Part shown: positions 8,777-17,559 of the stretch, in pieces | Numbering within the stretch: the stretch's first letter is position 1 | Layout of the letters: each line of letters begins with the position of its first letter | Source of the DNA: Duganella sp. SG902 | Lineage (GTDB): Bacteria; Pseudomonadota; Gammaproteobacteria; Burkholderiales; Burkholderiaceae_D | DNA: 64,000 nucleotides | NCBI RefSeq assembly: GCF_013376005.1 | Contig: NZ_JABMJK010000005.1 | Coordinates: 1-64,000, forward strand | Direction: 5' to 3' | The notes under the pieces: model-generated | Databases searched by the model: none | The model's input: only the letters and a program-made list of their open reading frames with translations | Told to the model about the DNA's origin: nothing | Translations under genes and position numbers: made by a program

Positions 8777-8802
8777 ATAGTTCACTCAACGCAACGAACT
8801 AT
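8777..8802. promoter_or_regulatory. Inverted repeat upstream of the small secreted-protein gene
   Basis: ATAGTTC (8777-8783) and GAACTAT (8796-8802) form a perfect 7-bp inverted repeat with a 12-bp spacer, about 20 bp upstream of the ATG at 8823. It lies where the promoter and start of transcription should be. It may be an operator or a hairpin in the leader; the sequence alone cannot decide. Confidence 0.35.
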
Positions 8803-8822
8803 TCACCCACAAGGAGCTCAAA

Positions 8823-9017
8823 ATGAACATCGCAAAAAACATGGAAGCCATCTTCGTCGCCGCCATCGTGGTCGCCAGCGCCACCACCTTCGCCACCGCC
8901 GCGGTGAACGAACCGGCCGCACCAGTGATCGCCGCTGTGAAGGCCGACGCCAGCGTGATGCCGACCGTGACGGTCTCCGCAAAACGCCTGACCGCCGCTG
9001 AAAAAGCAGCCCTGTAA
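8823..9017 (+). CDS. Small exported protein of unknown function
   Basis: 64 residues, preceded by a strong ribosome site (AAGGAG, 8 bases before the ATG). A hydrophobic, alanine-rich N-terminus (residues 8-27) looks like a signal peptide, leaving a mature peptide of about 37 residues containing PTVTVSAKRLTAAEKAAL. I do not recognise a family. It lies 23 bp upstream of the DUF2807 gene in the same direction and is probably co-transcribed. It is short, but the ribosome site, composition and spacing support a real gene. Confidence 0.65.
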   Translation: MNIAKNMEAIFVAAIVVASATTFATAAVNEPAAPVIAAVKADASVMPTVTVSAKRLTAAEKAAL

Positions 9018-9040
9018 TCCACTCGAACCACACGGAGCGC

Positions 9041-9811
9041 ATGATGAAAAAATTGATGAAGACTGCGATGCTGGCAGCGGTACTGGGCAGTGGCGCACAC
9101 GCCGCGCTGGCCGCCGATGTGATCAGCGAGAACCGCACCGTCGATGCGCGCGCCGTGAAGATCGAGCTGGACGGCGTGATCAGCCTGAAGGTGAAGCAAG
9201 GCGCGACCGCCTCGCTGACCATCTACGGCGAACCGGACGCCATCAAGAAAGTGGTGGTCGAGCAAAGCGGCGAAACGCTGCACATCGGCACCGAGAAAGT
9301 GAACACCATCCACTTCGGCAACAAGCGCGAACTGCGCGCCGAGCTGACGCTGCCGAACCTGCGCCAGCTGACCTCGGGCGGCGTGGGAGCGACGGAAGTG
9401 AGCGGATTTAACGGCGACAATCTGCGCCTGGCTTTGGACGGCGCCGGCTCCGTCAAGGTCGACGCGCAGTATCGCAACCTCGACGTGCGCCTCGGCGGCG
9501 TGGGCGGCATGACCGTCAACGGCGGCAACAGCGACAACGTCGACCTGCATCTGAATGGTGCTGGCCGCATCGAGATGATAGGCCAGACCAAACAGTTACA
9601 CGCCAGCCTTGGCGGCGTCGGCAGCCTGGATGCGCAGCAGCTGCGCGCGGATGTCATCGACGTCAACATGAGCGGCTTGGGCAGCGCCGCGGTCTACGCC
9701 AAGACCAGCGCCAATCTCAAACTCACGGGCATGGGTTCGGCCAAGGTGTACGGCAACCCGGCCACTCGTAACGCCAGCGCGCGCGGCATGGGCAGCATCG
9801 CCTGGCAGTAA
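9041..9811 (+). CDS. Secreted DUF2807 (head GIN / adhesin-like) protein
   Basis: 256 residues with a signal peptide (cleavage near residue 25, ALA-AD). The mature part is a beta-helix built of repeats such as LTSGGVGATEVSGFNGDNLRL, LDGAGSVKVDAQ, RLGGVGGMTVNG and LNGAGRIEMIG: Gly-rich turns recurring every ~20 residues, which defines the DUF2807 fold. The start is typical for the family (ISENRTVDARAVKIELDGVISLKVKQG). The function is unknown; it is presumably periplasmic or surface-attached. The operon consists of the preceding small exported protein and this gene, closed by two hairpins. Confidence 0.85.
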   Translation: MMKKLMKTAMLAAVLGSGAHAALAADVISENRTVDARAVKIELDGVISLKVKQGATASLTIYGEPDAIKKVVVEQSGETLHIGTEKVNTIHFGNKRELRAELTLPNLRQLTSGGVGATEVSGFNGDNLRLALDGAGSVKVDAQYRNLDVRLGGVGGMTVNGGNSDNVDLHLNGAGRIEMIGQTKQLHASLGGVGSLDAQQLRADVIDVNMSGLGSAAVYAKTSANLKLTGMGSAKVYGNPATRNASARGMGSIAWQ

Positions 9812-9843
9812 GGAACGCTCCGGCCTGCGTGGCCGGGCACTGT

Positions 9844-9863
9844 AAACACATGGGTGTGTTTTT
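9844..9863 (+). terminator. First hairpin after the DUF2807 gene
   Basis: AAACACA-TGGG-TGTGTTT, a perfect 7-bp stem directly followed by T residues (T-run through 9863). It is 33 bp after the stop at 9811. Confidence 0.6.
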
Positions 9864-9901
9864 ACCGTCCAAGAGGTGATCCCTCTCGGACGGTTTTTTT
9901 A
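9864..9901 (+). terminator. Strong intrinsic terminator between the DUF2807 gene and the Tad locus
   Basis: ACCGTCC-A-AGAGG ... CCTCT-C-GGACGGT makes a 12-bp stem with one A/C mismatch, followed by eight T (9894-9901) on the plus strand. On the minus strand the same stem lies just after the last Tad-locus gene but without a T-run, so termination there is less certain. Confidence 0.8.
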
Positions 9902-10531
9902 TTTCAGGTAGCGCGCGTCGTGGCCCAGCACGATGCGCAGGTCGGCGTAGGCGGTCGTGCCGCTCGCGGCCCGCAGCGGCAGTCCGAGGCGGCGGCCCAG
10001 CACTTGCGCCATCCGCTGCTGTTCGCGTTGATATTCGATCCGGCTTTGTGGCACCACGAACGGCCGCAGATTGGACAGGCGCACCGTCTTCACGCCATCC
10101 ACATCGAGCTTGCGCGCCAGCCGCGCGGCCGCGCCGGTGACGCCGTTGCCATTGCTGATCTCCAGCCGCACCAGGTTGGCGGCCGCCGGCTCGTCAGCGG
10201 CCGGAATGCGCAGCACCTCCACCAGCGCCGCGTTGACGCGCCGCACCTGCGTGCGCGGCATCGTCTCGGCCACCGCCTGCTTGAGCGTGACGTAGTCCTG
10301 CTGCACATCGTGTGTGCGTAGCGACGCCGCCTGCAGATACATGAGCGCCGCTCGCTCACGTTCTCCCTCGACGGCCAATGCCGCCGCCAGCCTTTCCCAC
10401 TTTTCCGGATCGAGCGGATCGCGCAGGCAGGCCTGCTCCAACGGCGTGATGAGGTCCGCCGCCGGCTCCTCGAATTGCACACTGGCGCATGCCGCCAGCA
10501 GCATGCAGCCCGCAACGACAGGCTTTTTCAT
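9899..10531 (-). CDS. TadD-like lipoprotein with C-terminal LytR_C domain, last gene of the Tad locus
   Basis: 210 residues. The lipobox LLAAC gives Cys15 as lipidation site. Residues about 28-75 look like tetratricopeptide helices (LEQACLRDPLDPEKWERLAAA, then ERERAALMYLQAASLR), as in TadD pilotin-like proteins. Residues about 120-208 (VRLEISNGNGVTGAAARLAR, RPFVVPQSRIEYQRE, LGRRLGLPL, DLRIVLGHD) fit the LytR_C domain. TadD assists secretin assembly, so this is likely an outer-membrane lipoprotein of the pilus machine. The gene sits 9 bp downstream of tadC. The combination of both modules in one short protein is worth attention. Confidence 0.75.
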   Translation of the reverse strand: MKKPVVAGCMLLAACASVQFEEPAADLITPLEQACLRDPLDPEKWERLAAALAVEGERERAALMYLQAASLRTHDVQQDYVTLKQAVAETMPRTQVRRVNAALVEVLRIPAADEPAAANLVRLEISNGNGVTGAAARLARKLDVDGVKTVRLSNLRPFVVPQSRIEYQREQQRMAQVLGRRLGLPLRAASGTTAYADLRIVLGHDARYLK

Positions 10532-10540
10532 CCTGGCCTC

Positions 10541-11470
10541 CTAATGAGTGGCCTGCATCATGCGGTACACCTGTATGCCGGCGGGGCCGATCAGCACCAG
10601 CATCAAGGTGGGAAAAATGCAGAAGATCAGCGGGAACAACAGCTTGAGCGCGATCTTGGCCGCCGCCTCCTCGGCCAGCACGCTGCGCTTGCCGCGCAGA
10701 TTTTCGGAATGCACGCGCAGCGAATCGCCCATGCTGGTGCCGAAACGCTCCGATTGAATCAGCATCGCCACCAGCGTATCGACATCCTCCACGCCGCTGC
10801 GCAAGGCCAGGTTGCGCAAGGCGCGCTCCTTGGTGAAGCCGGCGCGCATCTCCATCAGCGCCAGTTGCAGCTCCTGCGCCAGCGCCATGCTCTTGATATG
10901 GATCTCGCCGGCCACCTTGGCCAGCGCGCGCTCCAGGCTCAGGCCTGCCTCCACGCATACCGTCAGCAGGTCCAGCGCGTCGGGAAAATTTTCAAAGATC
11001 TCGCGGCAGCGCGCGGCGGCTTTGTGCGCCAGCACCGCGTTCGGCAGGTAGTAGCCGATGGCCGCCACCAGCAACAGCAAATACATGAAACCCTTCTGCG
11101 GACCATTCAGCGTAAACGCGCCGCCCAGCGCCACAAGGGCGGGCAGGCCAAGCGCCAACAGTGTCTTGGCGGCGAAGTACAGCGACGGCGCCGAGGCGCT
11201 GCGCCAGCCGGCATTCATGAAGCGGGTGCGCAACGGCGACCTTTCCCAGCCCTCTTCCGGCAGCGACAAGCGCGAAAATGGCTGCGCCGCCTGCGCCACC
11301 TTTTCCACCCAGCCGGCGCCGGCCGGATCGGGCGCGGTCTCGGTGGGCTCCACCACCTCGTTCAGGCGCTCGCGCAAGGCGACCGGCGCGAATACCAACA
11401 AGGCCGCCACCGCCATGCCGGCGGCCACCAGGAACACCACGGCCAGGAATATGATCTGCGAACCGTTCAT
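10541..11470 (-). CDS. tadC: Tad pilus inner-membrane platform protein TadC
   Basis: 309 residues, type II secretion F-domain family. An N-terminal membrane segment (IIFLAVVFLVAAGMAVAAL) and two central ones (near 120-165) are followed by the conserved cytoplasmic F domain (FPDALDLLTVCVEAGLSLERAL ... RFGTSMGDSLRVHSENLRGKR) and a final membrane helix. With TadB it forms the platform that couples the TadA ATPase to pilin assembly. It follows tadB by 10 bp. The order tadA-tadB-tadC is the standard one. Confidence 0.92.
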   Translation of the reverse strand: MNGSQIIFLAVVFLVAAGMAVAALLVFAPVALRERLNEVVEPTETAPDPAGAGWVEKVAQAAQPFSRLSLPEEGWERSPLRTRFMNAGWRSASAPSLYFAAKTLLALGLPALVALGGAFTLNGPQKGFMYLLLLVAAIGYYLPNAVLAHKAAARCREIFENFPDALDLLTVCVEAGLSLERALAKVAGEIHIKSMALAQELQLALMEMRAGFTKERALRNLALRSGVEDVDTLVAMLIQSERFGTSMGDSLRVHSENLRGKRSVLAEEAAAKIALKLLFPLIFCIFPTLMLVLIGPAGIQVYRMMQATH

Positions 11471-11480
11471 GGCTCCTCCA

Positions 11481-12458
11481 TCAGATACGGATGCGTATCA
11501 GCTTGCGCATCCACAGCACACCGCCCATCGCCATCGCCACGGCGTACCACATCAGCCGCACGCCGATCGGATCGGTCCACAGCACGCGCACATAGGTGGG
11601 ATTGGTCACCATCATCAGCGCGATCACGCCCAGCGGCAGCAAGCCCAGCACCCATGCCGACATGCGGCCCTCGGCCGACATCACCCTCACCTGCGCCAGC
11701 AATTTCAGGCGCGCGCGGATCAAACGGCTGATATTGCTGAACACCTCGGCCAGGTTGCCGCCCGATTCGCGCTGTATCAGCACCGCGATGACCAGATAGC
11801 GCAAGTCCGTCAGTGGCACGCGCAGCGCCAGGTTGTGCAAGGCTTCGTTCATCGGCACGCCATAGTTGATCTCCTCGTAGGCGAACTTGAATTCACCGGC
11901 GATGGGATCGGGCATTTCCTCGCCCACCATCTGCATCACGTTGGCGAAGGAATGGCCGGCACGCAGCGCGCGGCCGAGAAAGTCGGCCGCCTCCGGCAGC
12001 TGCTCCTCCAGTTTGCGCAGCCGCGCGGAACGCGTGCGCATCAACACCAGCCACGGCGCCGCCAGCGCCAGCGCCAGCACACCTATCGCCGGCGCCGCCG
12101 GCATGTGCAGCATCCGCGGCGCCAGCAGGCCAAGCACCCCCGCCCCCAGCGAACAAGCGATGAATTGCGCGACCGACCAGCGCACGCCGGCCTGCAGCAG
12201 CAACCGGTCCAGCAGATTGAGCTGGACCACGCGGCGCAGCAGTTTTTCCAGCGCCGGATAGCTGCTGTAGGTGCGGCGCTTGAGGATGTCGACCCGTTCG
12301 CTGCCGCCATCGCCGCTGGCCGCCATCAGGCGCAGGCGCTTGGAGATGCGGCGCGCGGCGCCGCCATGCGCGCCGGACCACCACAGCCACGCGCCCTCGA
12401 TCATCAGGATCACCGCCGCGAACAGCAGCACGGCAAAAGCGGAAAAGATCGCGTCCAT
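11481..12458 (-). CDS. tadB: Tad pilus inner-membrane platform protein TadB
   Basis: 325 residues, F-domain family like TadC. Membrane helices are at the N-terminus (FAVLLFAAVILMIEGAWLWW), in the middle (about 95-130) and at the C-terminus. The F-domain signature LPEAADFLGRALRAGHSFANV and later VLIQRESGGNLAEVFSNIS (a RESGGNLAE-type box) is clear. It partners TadC in the inner membrane. It starts 5 bp downstream of tadA, so translation is probably coupled. Confidence 0.92.
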   Translation of the reverse strand: MDAIFSAFAVLLFAAVILMIEGAWLWWSGAHGGAARRISKRLRLMAASGDGGSERVDILKRRTYSSYPALEKLLRRVVQLNLLDRLLLQAGVRWSVAQFIACSLGAGVLGLLAPRMLHMPAAPAIGVLALALAAPWLVLMRTRSARLRKLEEQLPEAADFLGRALRAGHSFANVMQMVGEEMPDPIAGEFKFAYEEINYGVPMNEALHNLALRVPLTDLRYLVIAVLIQRESGGNLAEVFSNISRLIRARLKLLAQVRVMSAEGRMSAWVLGLLPLGVIALMMVTNPTYVRVLWTDPIGVRLMWYAVAMAMGGVLWMRKLIRIRI

Positions 12459-12463
12459 GGCGC

Positions 12464-13819
12464 TTACTCGTAGATCTTGTCCGGATCGAACACCGCGTCC
12501 GGCACGGCCACGCCAAACATCCGCAAGCGGTCGGCGAAGCGCGGCCGCACGCCGGTGGCGTAAAAGCGCCCCTGTACCTTGCCCAGCGCATCCACACCCT
12601 TCTGCTCGAAACGGAAAATCTCGTGCATGGCGATCACCTCGCCCTCCATGCCGGTGACTTCCTGCAGGCTGACCAGCTTGCGCGTGCCGTCCGTCAGCCG
12701 CGAGACCTGCATCACCACCGTGACGGCGGAACAGATCTGCTGGCGCGTGGCGCGCGGCGTCAGGTTCACCCCGGCCATGCCGACCATGTTTTCCAGCCGC
12801 GCCAACGCGTCGCGCGGCGTGTTGGAGTGGATGGTGGCCAGCGAGCCCTCGTGACCGGTGTTCATCGCCTGCAGCATGTCCAGCGCCTCCGGGCCGCGCA
12901 CCTCGCCGAGGATGATGCGGTCGGGCCGCATCCGCAAGGCGTTGCGCACCAGCGAGCGCTGATTGACTTCGCCCTTGCCCTCGATATTGGGCGGCCGCGT
13001 CTCCAGCCGCACCACGTGCGGCTGGCGCAGCGCCAGCTCGGCCGCATCCTCGATCGTGACGATGCGCTCGTGCGCGGGAATGAAGCCCGACAGCACATTG
13101 AGCATGGTGGTCTTGCCCGAGCCGGTGCCGCCGGAGATCAGGATGTTGATCTTGGCCTGCCCCAGCGCCTTCAACACCTCCACCATGGGCGGCGTCAGGC
13201 TGCGGTAGTCCAGCAGGTTCTCGATGCTGAGCGGGTTCACCGCGAAGCGCCGTATCGACAGGATGGGACCGTCGATCGCCAGCGGCGGAATAATCGCGTT
13301 CACGCGCGAGCCGTCCGGCAGGCGCGCATCCACCATGGGGCTGGATTCATCCACGCGCCGGCCCACGCGCGAGACGATCTTCTCGATGATCTTCATCAGG
13401 TGGGCGTTGTCATTGAAGGTGGTCTCGGTCAATTCCAGCTTGCCGGCGCGTTCGACGTAGACCTTGGCGGCGGTGTTGACCAGGATGTCCGACACGCCGG
13501 GGTCGGCCAGCAGCGGCTCCAGCGGGCCGAAACCCAGCATCTCGTGCTGGATATCCAGCACCAGGTTATGCCGTTCGTGCTGATTGAGCACGATGCGTTC
13601 TTCCTCGATGATGCGCTGGACCAGCAGCGCCAGCTCGTGCTTGAACTGCTCGGGCGTGAGGCGCTTCAGGCGTTCGAGGTCGATGCGGTCCAGGATGGTC
13701 TGGTGCATGGACTTCTTCAGTTCCTGATAGGCCGCCGCGGCAAGGCCGGGCAAGCCGTTGTTGCCGCGGGCATCGTCCGCACTGGACAGGCGTTCACGTA
13801 AGCTCATTTCATCCTCCAT
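12464..13819 (-). CDS. tadA: Tad pilus assembly ATPase TadA (CpaF)
   Basis: 451 residues, secretion ATPase of the VirB11/PulE class. The Walker A motif [10 protein letters not shown] lies at about 228-238, the Asp box and Walker B-like [14 protein letters not shown] further on, and a His box ([20 protein letters not shown]) follows. The N-terminal domain ([20 protein letters not shown]) is typical of CpaF. The hexamer powers Flp pilus extension and, in some systems, retraction. It overlaps the end of tadZ by 11 bp. The C-terminus DPDKIYE is slightly extended but ordinary. Confidence 0.95.
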   Translation of the reverse strand: MEDEMSLRERLSSADDARGNNGLPGLAAAAYQELKKSMHQTILDRIDLERLKRLTPEQFKHELALLVQRIIEEERIVLNQHERHNLVLDIQHEMLGFGPLEPLLADPGVSDILVNTAAKVYVERAGKLELTETTFNDNAHLMKIIEKIVSRVGRRVDESSPMVDARLPDGSRVNAIIPPLAIDGPILSIRRFAVNPLSIENLLDYRSLTPPMVEVLKALGQAKINILISGGTGSGKTTMLNVLSGFIPAHERIVTIEDAAELALRQPHVVRLETRPPNIEGKGEVNQRSLVRNALRMRPDRIILGEVRGPEALDMLQAMNTGHEGSLATIHSNTPRDALARLENMVGMAGVNLTPRATRQQICSAVTVVMQVSRLTDGTRKLVSLQEVTGMEGEVIAMHEIFRFEQKGVDALGKVQGRFYATGVRPRFADRLRMFGVAVPDAVFDPDKIYE

Positions 13820-14981
13820 CGTTGCGGCCGAAGATGCGGTCGAATAGTCCCTTGCTTTCCGAGACGCGGCGCGCCGCCACCAGCTCCACCAGCTCCGCCA
13901 GGCTGCGCGCCACCGCGCTGCTGCGCGACAGCTGCAGCACCGGTATGCCCTGGTTGACGGAATCGGTGGCGGACAGGTAATCGTTGGGCACCGTGTGCAC
14001 CACGTCCGCGCCCAGCGCCTGCTCCAGGTCCATCAAGCGCAGCCGGCCGCCCTTCTCGTAGCGGTTGACGATCAGGCGCGTGCGCTCGTTCGGATAGCCG
14101 AGCGAGCGGAAGATGTCCAGCAGGCGGCGGCCGTCGCGGATATCGGGCAGCGCCAGTTGCAGCACCGGGTAGATGGTGTCCGCCTGGTCCAGCGCGCGCA
14201 GCGAGATGGCGTCGATCTGGCGGCCCACGTCCAGCACCACGAAGTCATAATGCTGGCGCGCCACGCGCAGGATGGTGTCCATGTGCTCGGGCTTCATGTC
14301 CACCGTGCGATTGGGATCGTCGGCCGCCGCCAGCACGCCGAAATTGGACGCCACGTGCACCAGGCAGGAATCGAGGAAGGCGCCGTCCATGCGGCTGATC
14401 TGCGCGCAAATGTCGGACAGCGTCATCGCTGGCTTCTGGTCGGACACGTACAGCGTGGCGTCGCCGAACTGGGCGTGCAGGTCGATCAGCAGCACCTTGC
14501 GGTCCGCCAGCGCGGCCAGCGCGTAGCCGAAGTTGGTGGACAAGAAGGTCGCGCCGCTGCCGCCCTTGCAGGAGATGAAGGCCAGCACCTTGCCCTCGCG
14601 GACAGGCGTCAGGCCGGCCGCCACCTCGATGCGGTCCATGGCCTCGTGGAAGGCGCGGTGCACCAGCGGCAGCGGCAGCACCTCGCGCATGCCGGCGCGC
14701 ATGGCGCGGATCAGCAGGTCCTGCTGCGGATCGCGCGTCAGCAGCATGAACGAGGCCGAGGGATATTGCTTGCCCAGGCGGTCCACCAACTCGCCCTCCT
14801 CGACGGCGATGTCGCTGGCGTCCAGCACCACCAGCTCCGGTGTTTCAGGCAGTTGGCGCTCCACCGCGTCGCGCAGGCCGTTGCGGGACGCCACCAGCTG
14901 CAGCGCCGGCATGCGCGCCGAGCCCTGCGCCGCGACCTCCGCGTGCAGCAGGCTGTCCTTGCTGATCATGAGCGCCTTCAT
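13809..14981 (-). CDS. tadZ: Tad localisation protein TadZ (CpaE)
   Basis: 390 residues when started at the ATG at 14981, which gives the expected [16 protein letters not shown]. The N-terminal ~120 residues form a receiver-like domain without a full phosphorylation pocket (VVLDASD at about 52-58). Then comes a MinD/ParA-type ATPase with a deviant P-loop SCKGGSGAT (137-145), where Ala replaces the usual Lys of GKT, and [12 protein letters not shown] and [14 protein letters not shown] follow. TadZ marks the cell position of the pilus. The start overlaps the stop of the small lipoprotein gene by 4 bp. Confidence 0.9.
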   Translation of the reverse strand: MKALMISKDSLLHAEVAAQGSARMPALQLVASRNGLRDAVERQLPETPELVVLDASDIAVEEGELVDRLGKQYPSASFMLLTRDPQQDLLIRAMRAGMREVLPLPLVHRAFHEAMDRIEVAAGLTPVREGKVLAFISCKGGSGATFLSTNFGYALAALADRKVLLIDLHAQFGDATLYVSDQKPAMTLSDICAQISRMDGAFLDSCLVHVASNFGVLAAADDPNRTVDMKPEHMDTILRVARQHYDFVVLDVGRQIDAISLRALDQADTIYPVLQLALPDIRDGRRLLDIFRSLGYPNERTRLIVNRYEKGGRLRLMDLEQALGADVVHTVPNDYLSATDSVNQGIPVLQLSRSSAVARSLAELVELVAARRVSESKGLFDRIFGRNDGG

Positions 14982-15241
14982 TTGGCACCGCTGTTCAGCA
15001 AGGGCGAGGGCTGCTCGCCGCCGTTCTTCTGATAGCGCTCGTAGGCGGCGCGGCCGCCGCGGCCGTCCATCCCGGCCACCGGGTCGGTGTTGCGCGCCGC
15101 CTCCGGGTGCAGGATCTGCCGCGCCAGCGCCATGCGCGTATCGATGCCAAAGCGGGCGTCCCACCGCGGTGTGGTCTGGACCAGGAGGTCGGCGCAGGCG
15201 GACAGCGTGCCTGCCGCCAGCAGGGGCAAGAGATATCGCAT
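14978..15241 (-). CDS. Small lipoprotein of the Tad locus
   Basis: 87 residues with a lipobox LSAC (Cys16). The body (TPRWDARFGIDTRMALARQI, then NTDPVAGMDGRGGRAAYERY) resembles short lipoproteins found between the secretin and TadZ in Tad loci of Burkholderiales, which carry a FGxxxR...NxDPVxGxDGxAA..xxxRY pattern. The role is unknown; association with the secretin is plausible from its position. It is translationally coupled to tadZ (4-bp overlap) and lies 13 bp after the secretin gene. Confidence 0.75.
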   Translation of the reverse strand: MRYLLPLLAAGTLSACADLLVQTTPRWDARFGIDTRMALARQILHPEAARNTDPVAGMDGRGGRAAYERYQKNGGEQPSPLLNSGAK

Positions 15242-15254
15242 AGAGGTTCCTAGG

Positions 15255-16715
15255 TTATTTGCCCGGTTCCGGCTCGCCTTCCATGCGGCCGCCGAGGAAT
15301 AGCCTGGCGCGGCTTGGCGCGGTGACGCTGTCGGTCGGGAGCTTGTAATTGGCCGGTAACGGTCGCACCAGGTGGGGTGTCACGACAAACAGCAGCTCGG
15401 TGCGGTCCTGCTGAAAGTCGGTACTGCGAAACAGCGCGCCCAGCACCGGCAGCTCGCCAAGGATGGGCAGGCCGTTGATGTTGGCGCTGTGGCTGTTCTT
15501 GATCAGGCCGCCGATGGCGAAACTCTGGCCATCGTACAGCTCCACCGTGGTGGAGGCGCGGCGCGTGGTGATCAGCGGCAGCACGGAAGACCCGGAATAA
15601 CCGGACGCCGAGATGCCGATGCCTTCGCGCGATATCTCGGACACCTCCGGCGCCACGCGCAGGTTGATGCGGCCGCCCGCCAGCACGGTCGGCGTGAAGC
15701 GCAGGCCGACGCCGAATTCCTTTTCCTCCAGCGTGACCTTGTTGTTGTCCTGCGCCACCGGCACAAAGATGCGGCCGCCGGCGAGGAAGCTGCCCTCCTG
15801 CCCGCTGATCGCCATCACGGTCGGTTCGGCCAGCATGCGCACCAGGCCATCGTGCTTGTCGGCGGCGACGCGGGCGCGGTTGCCGACGCTGAGCAGTCCT
15901 TTCAGCGTGCCGCTGACGAAGTTGGACGACAACGTGCTGGCCCAGCTGCCGCCGCCGAAATCGAAGGTCACGCCGGCCTCCAGTTTGTCGAGCAGGGATT
16001 TGGAGACTTCGGCGATTTTCACCTCCAGCATCACCTGCTGCGGCGCGCCGATGTTGAGGAAGTTGACCACGCGGGCGCTGGCCTGCGTTGCCTGCGCCGC
16101 TTGCCCGCCCAACCCACCCTGCGGCGCGACGGCGGCGGCGGCCTTGCCGCTGGCGTCCAGCGGCTGCGCGGGCCGGCGCACGAAGGCGGTGGCCAGTTCC
16201 AGCACGCGCGCGGCCGTGGGCGCGTCGTCGACGGTGCCGCTGAGGACCAGCGTATCGCCGGCCGCGCTGACCTGGATGTCTTTCTGTTCGGGCATGAGGG
16301 CGGCCAAGGCCTGCCGCAAGGCGGCGGGATCGATGCCCACCACCACCTCCACCACGTTGCACAAGCCGCTGCGGCCTTGCACGATCATGTTGCTGCTGCC
16401 GATGTCGACGCCGACCACATACAGGGTGTCGGGCGCCACCAGCATGGCCTGCAGCACGGCGGGATTGCCGACGCTGCGCGCCTGCACCGCCTCCGGCATG
16501 CGCATCAGGGTGGATTTCCCGAGTTGCAGCTGCAGGCCACCGGGCTGCGCGGCCTGGCCGGTGCAGCGCAAGCCCTCACCCGGCGCCTGCGGCGGAGCGG
16601 CCGGCGCGGCGCTCGCCAGCGCCGCCATGAACATCAGCGCCCACGCCGTCGCCAGCCGCCGCGCGTGGCGTGACAACTGGGAGCGCGGCGGCGCGAATGA
16701 AAGGGGGATGGCCAT
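15255..16715 (-). CDS. cpaC: Tad pilus outer-membrane secretin (CpaC/RcpA)
   Basis: 486 residues. A basic N-terminus and hydrophobic stretch (ATAWALMFMAALASA) form the signal peptide. A pilus/secretin N-terminal domain (LGKSTLMRMPEAVQARSVGNP) is followed by a BON-like stretch (DIQVSAAGDTLVLSGTVDD) and the secretin domain with its landmarks VMLEVKIAEVSKSLLDKL, FLAGGRIFVPV, INLRVAPEVSEI, YDGQSFAIGGLIKN and ELLFVVTPHLV. It forms the ring through which the Flp pilus leaves the cell. It is downstream of cpaB by 7 bp. Confidence 0.93.
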   Translation of the reverse strand: MAIPLSFAPPRSQLSRHARRLATAWALMFMAALASAAPAAPPQAPGEGLRCTGQAAQPGGLQLQLGKSTLMRMPEAVQARSVGNPAVLQAMLVAPDTLYVVGVDIGSSNMIVQGRSGLCNVVEVVVGIDPAALRQALAALMPEQKDIQVSAAGDTLVLSGTVDDAPTAARVLELATAFVRRPAQPLDASGKAAAAVAPQGGLGGQAAQATQASARVVNFLNIGAPQQVMLEVKIAEVSKSLLDKLEAGVTFDFGGGSWASTLSSNFVSGTLKGLLSVGNRARVAADKHDGLVRMLAEPTVMAISGQEGSFLAGGRIFVPVAQDNNKVTLEEKEFGVGLRFTPTVLAGGRINLRVAPEVSEISREGIGISASGYSGSSVLPLITTRRASTTVELYDGQSFAIGGLIKNSHSANINGLPILGELPVLGALFRSTDFQQDRTELLFVVTPHLVRPLPANYKLPTDSVTAPSRARLFLGGRMEGEPEPGK

Positions 16716-16722
16716 GGCGCGC

Positions 16723-17559
16723 TCACAGGCATTCTTGCGTGCGCTGCACGCCCGCGATTACGCCGACACAGGAGCGCGCACGCGGCGCGGCATTGGCGAC
16801 CTGCATGCGCGGGCGCGCGGGCGGAGCGGCCGGCGGCGGCTCCGCCACCGGCGTCGCCGCGGGCGGCGCTTCATGCGCGCCAAGCAGCGTGCCCTTGGTG
16901 GCGCCTTCCGTGGTGCCGGGACGCGGATCGACCTGATTGCGCAACACCAGCGACAGCGTGCCCACGCTGCGCGCCAGGTCCAGATTCTCCGCCTGCGCCG
17001 GCGTCACCTCCAGCGTGACCGCGTTCACCACGCGCGGCTTGGTCTCGTCGCGCCCCACCTCCTGCGCCACCGCCAGCACCAGGATACGTTCCAGCACAAT
17101 CTTCGAAATCGCCCGCTCATTGGACTGGGTGTTGACGATGATGTCGACAAAATTGCCCGGCAGCGCGAAGCCGGCCACGCCCACCACATCGTTCACGCGC
17201 ACCGTGATCGCGCGCTTGCCTTCCGCGATCAGCGCCGACAGGCCGCCGAGCGTGCCGGCCGGCGCCAGCTTGGCCTCGCTCAGCGGCTCGTCGCGCAGCA
17301 CGCTGGTCCTCAGCACGCGGCCCACCAGCTTGCCGCCGTCGCGCAGCGCGCCGCGCGGCAGGGTCTCGGCCGGCCAGTCGATCTGCTTGAGCATCTCCGG
17401 CGTCAGGCGCTGGCCGAGGTTGACGTCCAGCGCCGCCACCACGATCTTGTTCGAGGCTCCCGGCGCCTGCCGCAGCAGCCAGCGCGACGCCAGCGCCACC
17501 GCCGCCAGCCCGAATGCGACGGCCAGCGCCATCATCAACAGTGCGCGCCGGTTCTTCAT
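16723..17559 (-). CDS. cpaB: Tad pilus assembly protein CpaB/RcpC
   Basis: 278 residues starting at the ATG at 17559 (MKNRRALLMMALAVAFGLAAVALAS, a membrane/signal segment). A SAF-type domain follows (IVVAALDVNLGQRLTPEMLK, LPRGALRD, VLRDEPLSEAKL), then the RcpC region with ITVRVNDVVGVAGFALPGNFVDIIV, characteristic of CpaB. It stabilises the secretin in the periplasm. The Ala/Pro-rich tail after residue 235 is low-complexity. Its start overlaps the stop of the AAA+ gene by 4 bp, so the two are co-translated. Confidence 0.9.
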   Translation of the reverse strand: MKNRRALLMMALAVAFGLAAVALASRWLLRQAPGASNKIVVAALDVNLGQRLTPEMLKQIDWPAETLPRGALRDGGKLVGRVLRTSVLRDEPLSEAKLAPAGTLGGLSALIAEGKRAITVRVNDVVGVAGFALPGNFVDIIVNTQSNERAISKIVLERILVLAVAQEVGRDETKPRVVNAVTLEVTPAQAENLDLARSVGTLSLVLRNQVDPRPGTTEGATKGTLLGAHEAPPAATPVAEPPPAAPPARPRMQVANAAPRARSCVGVIAGVQRTQECL

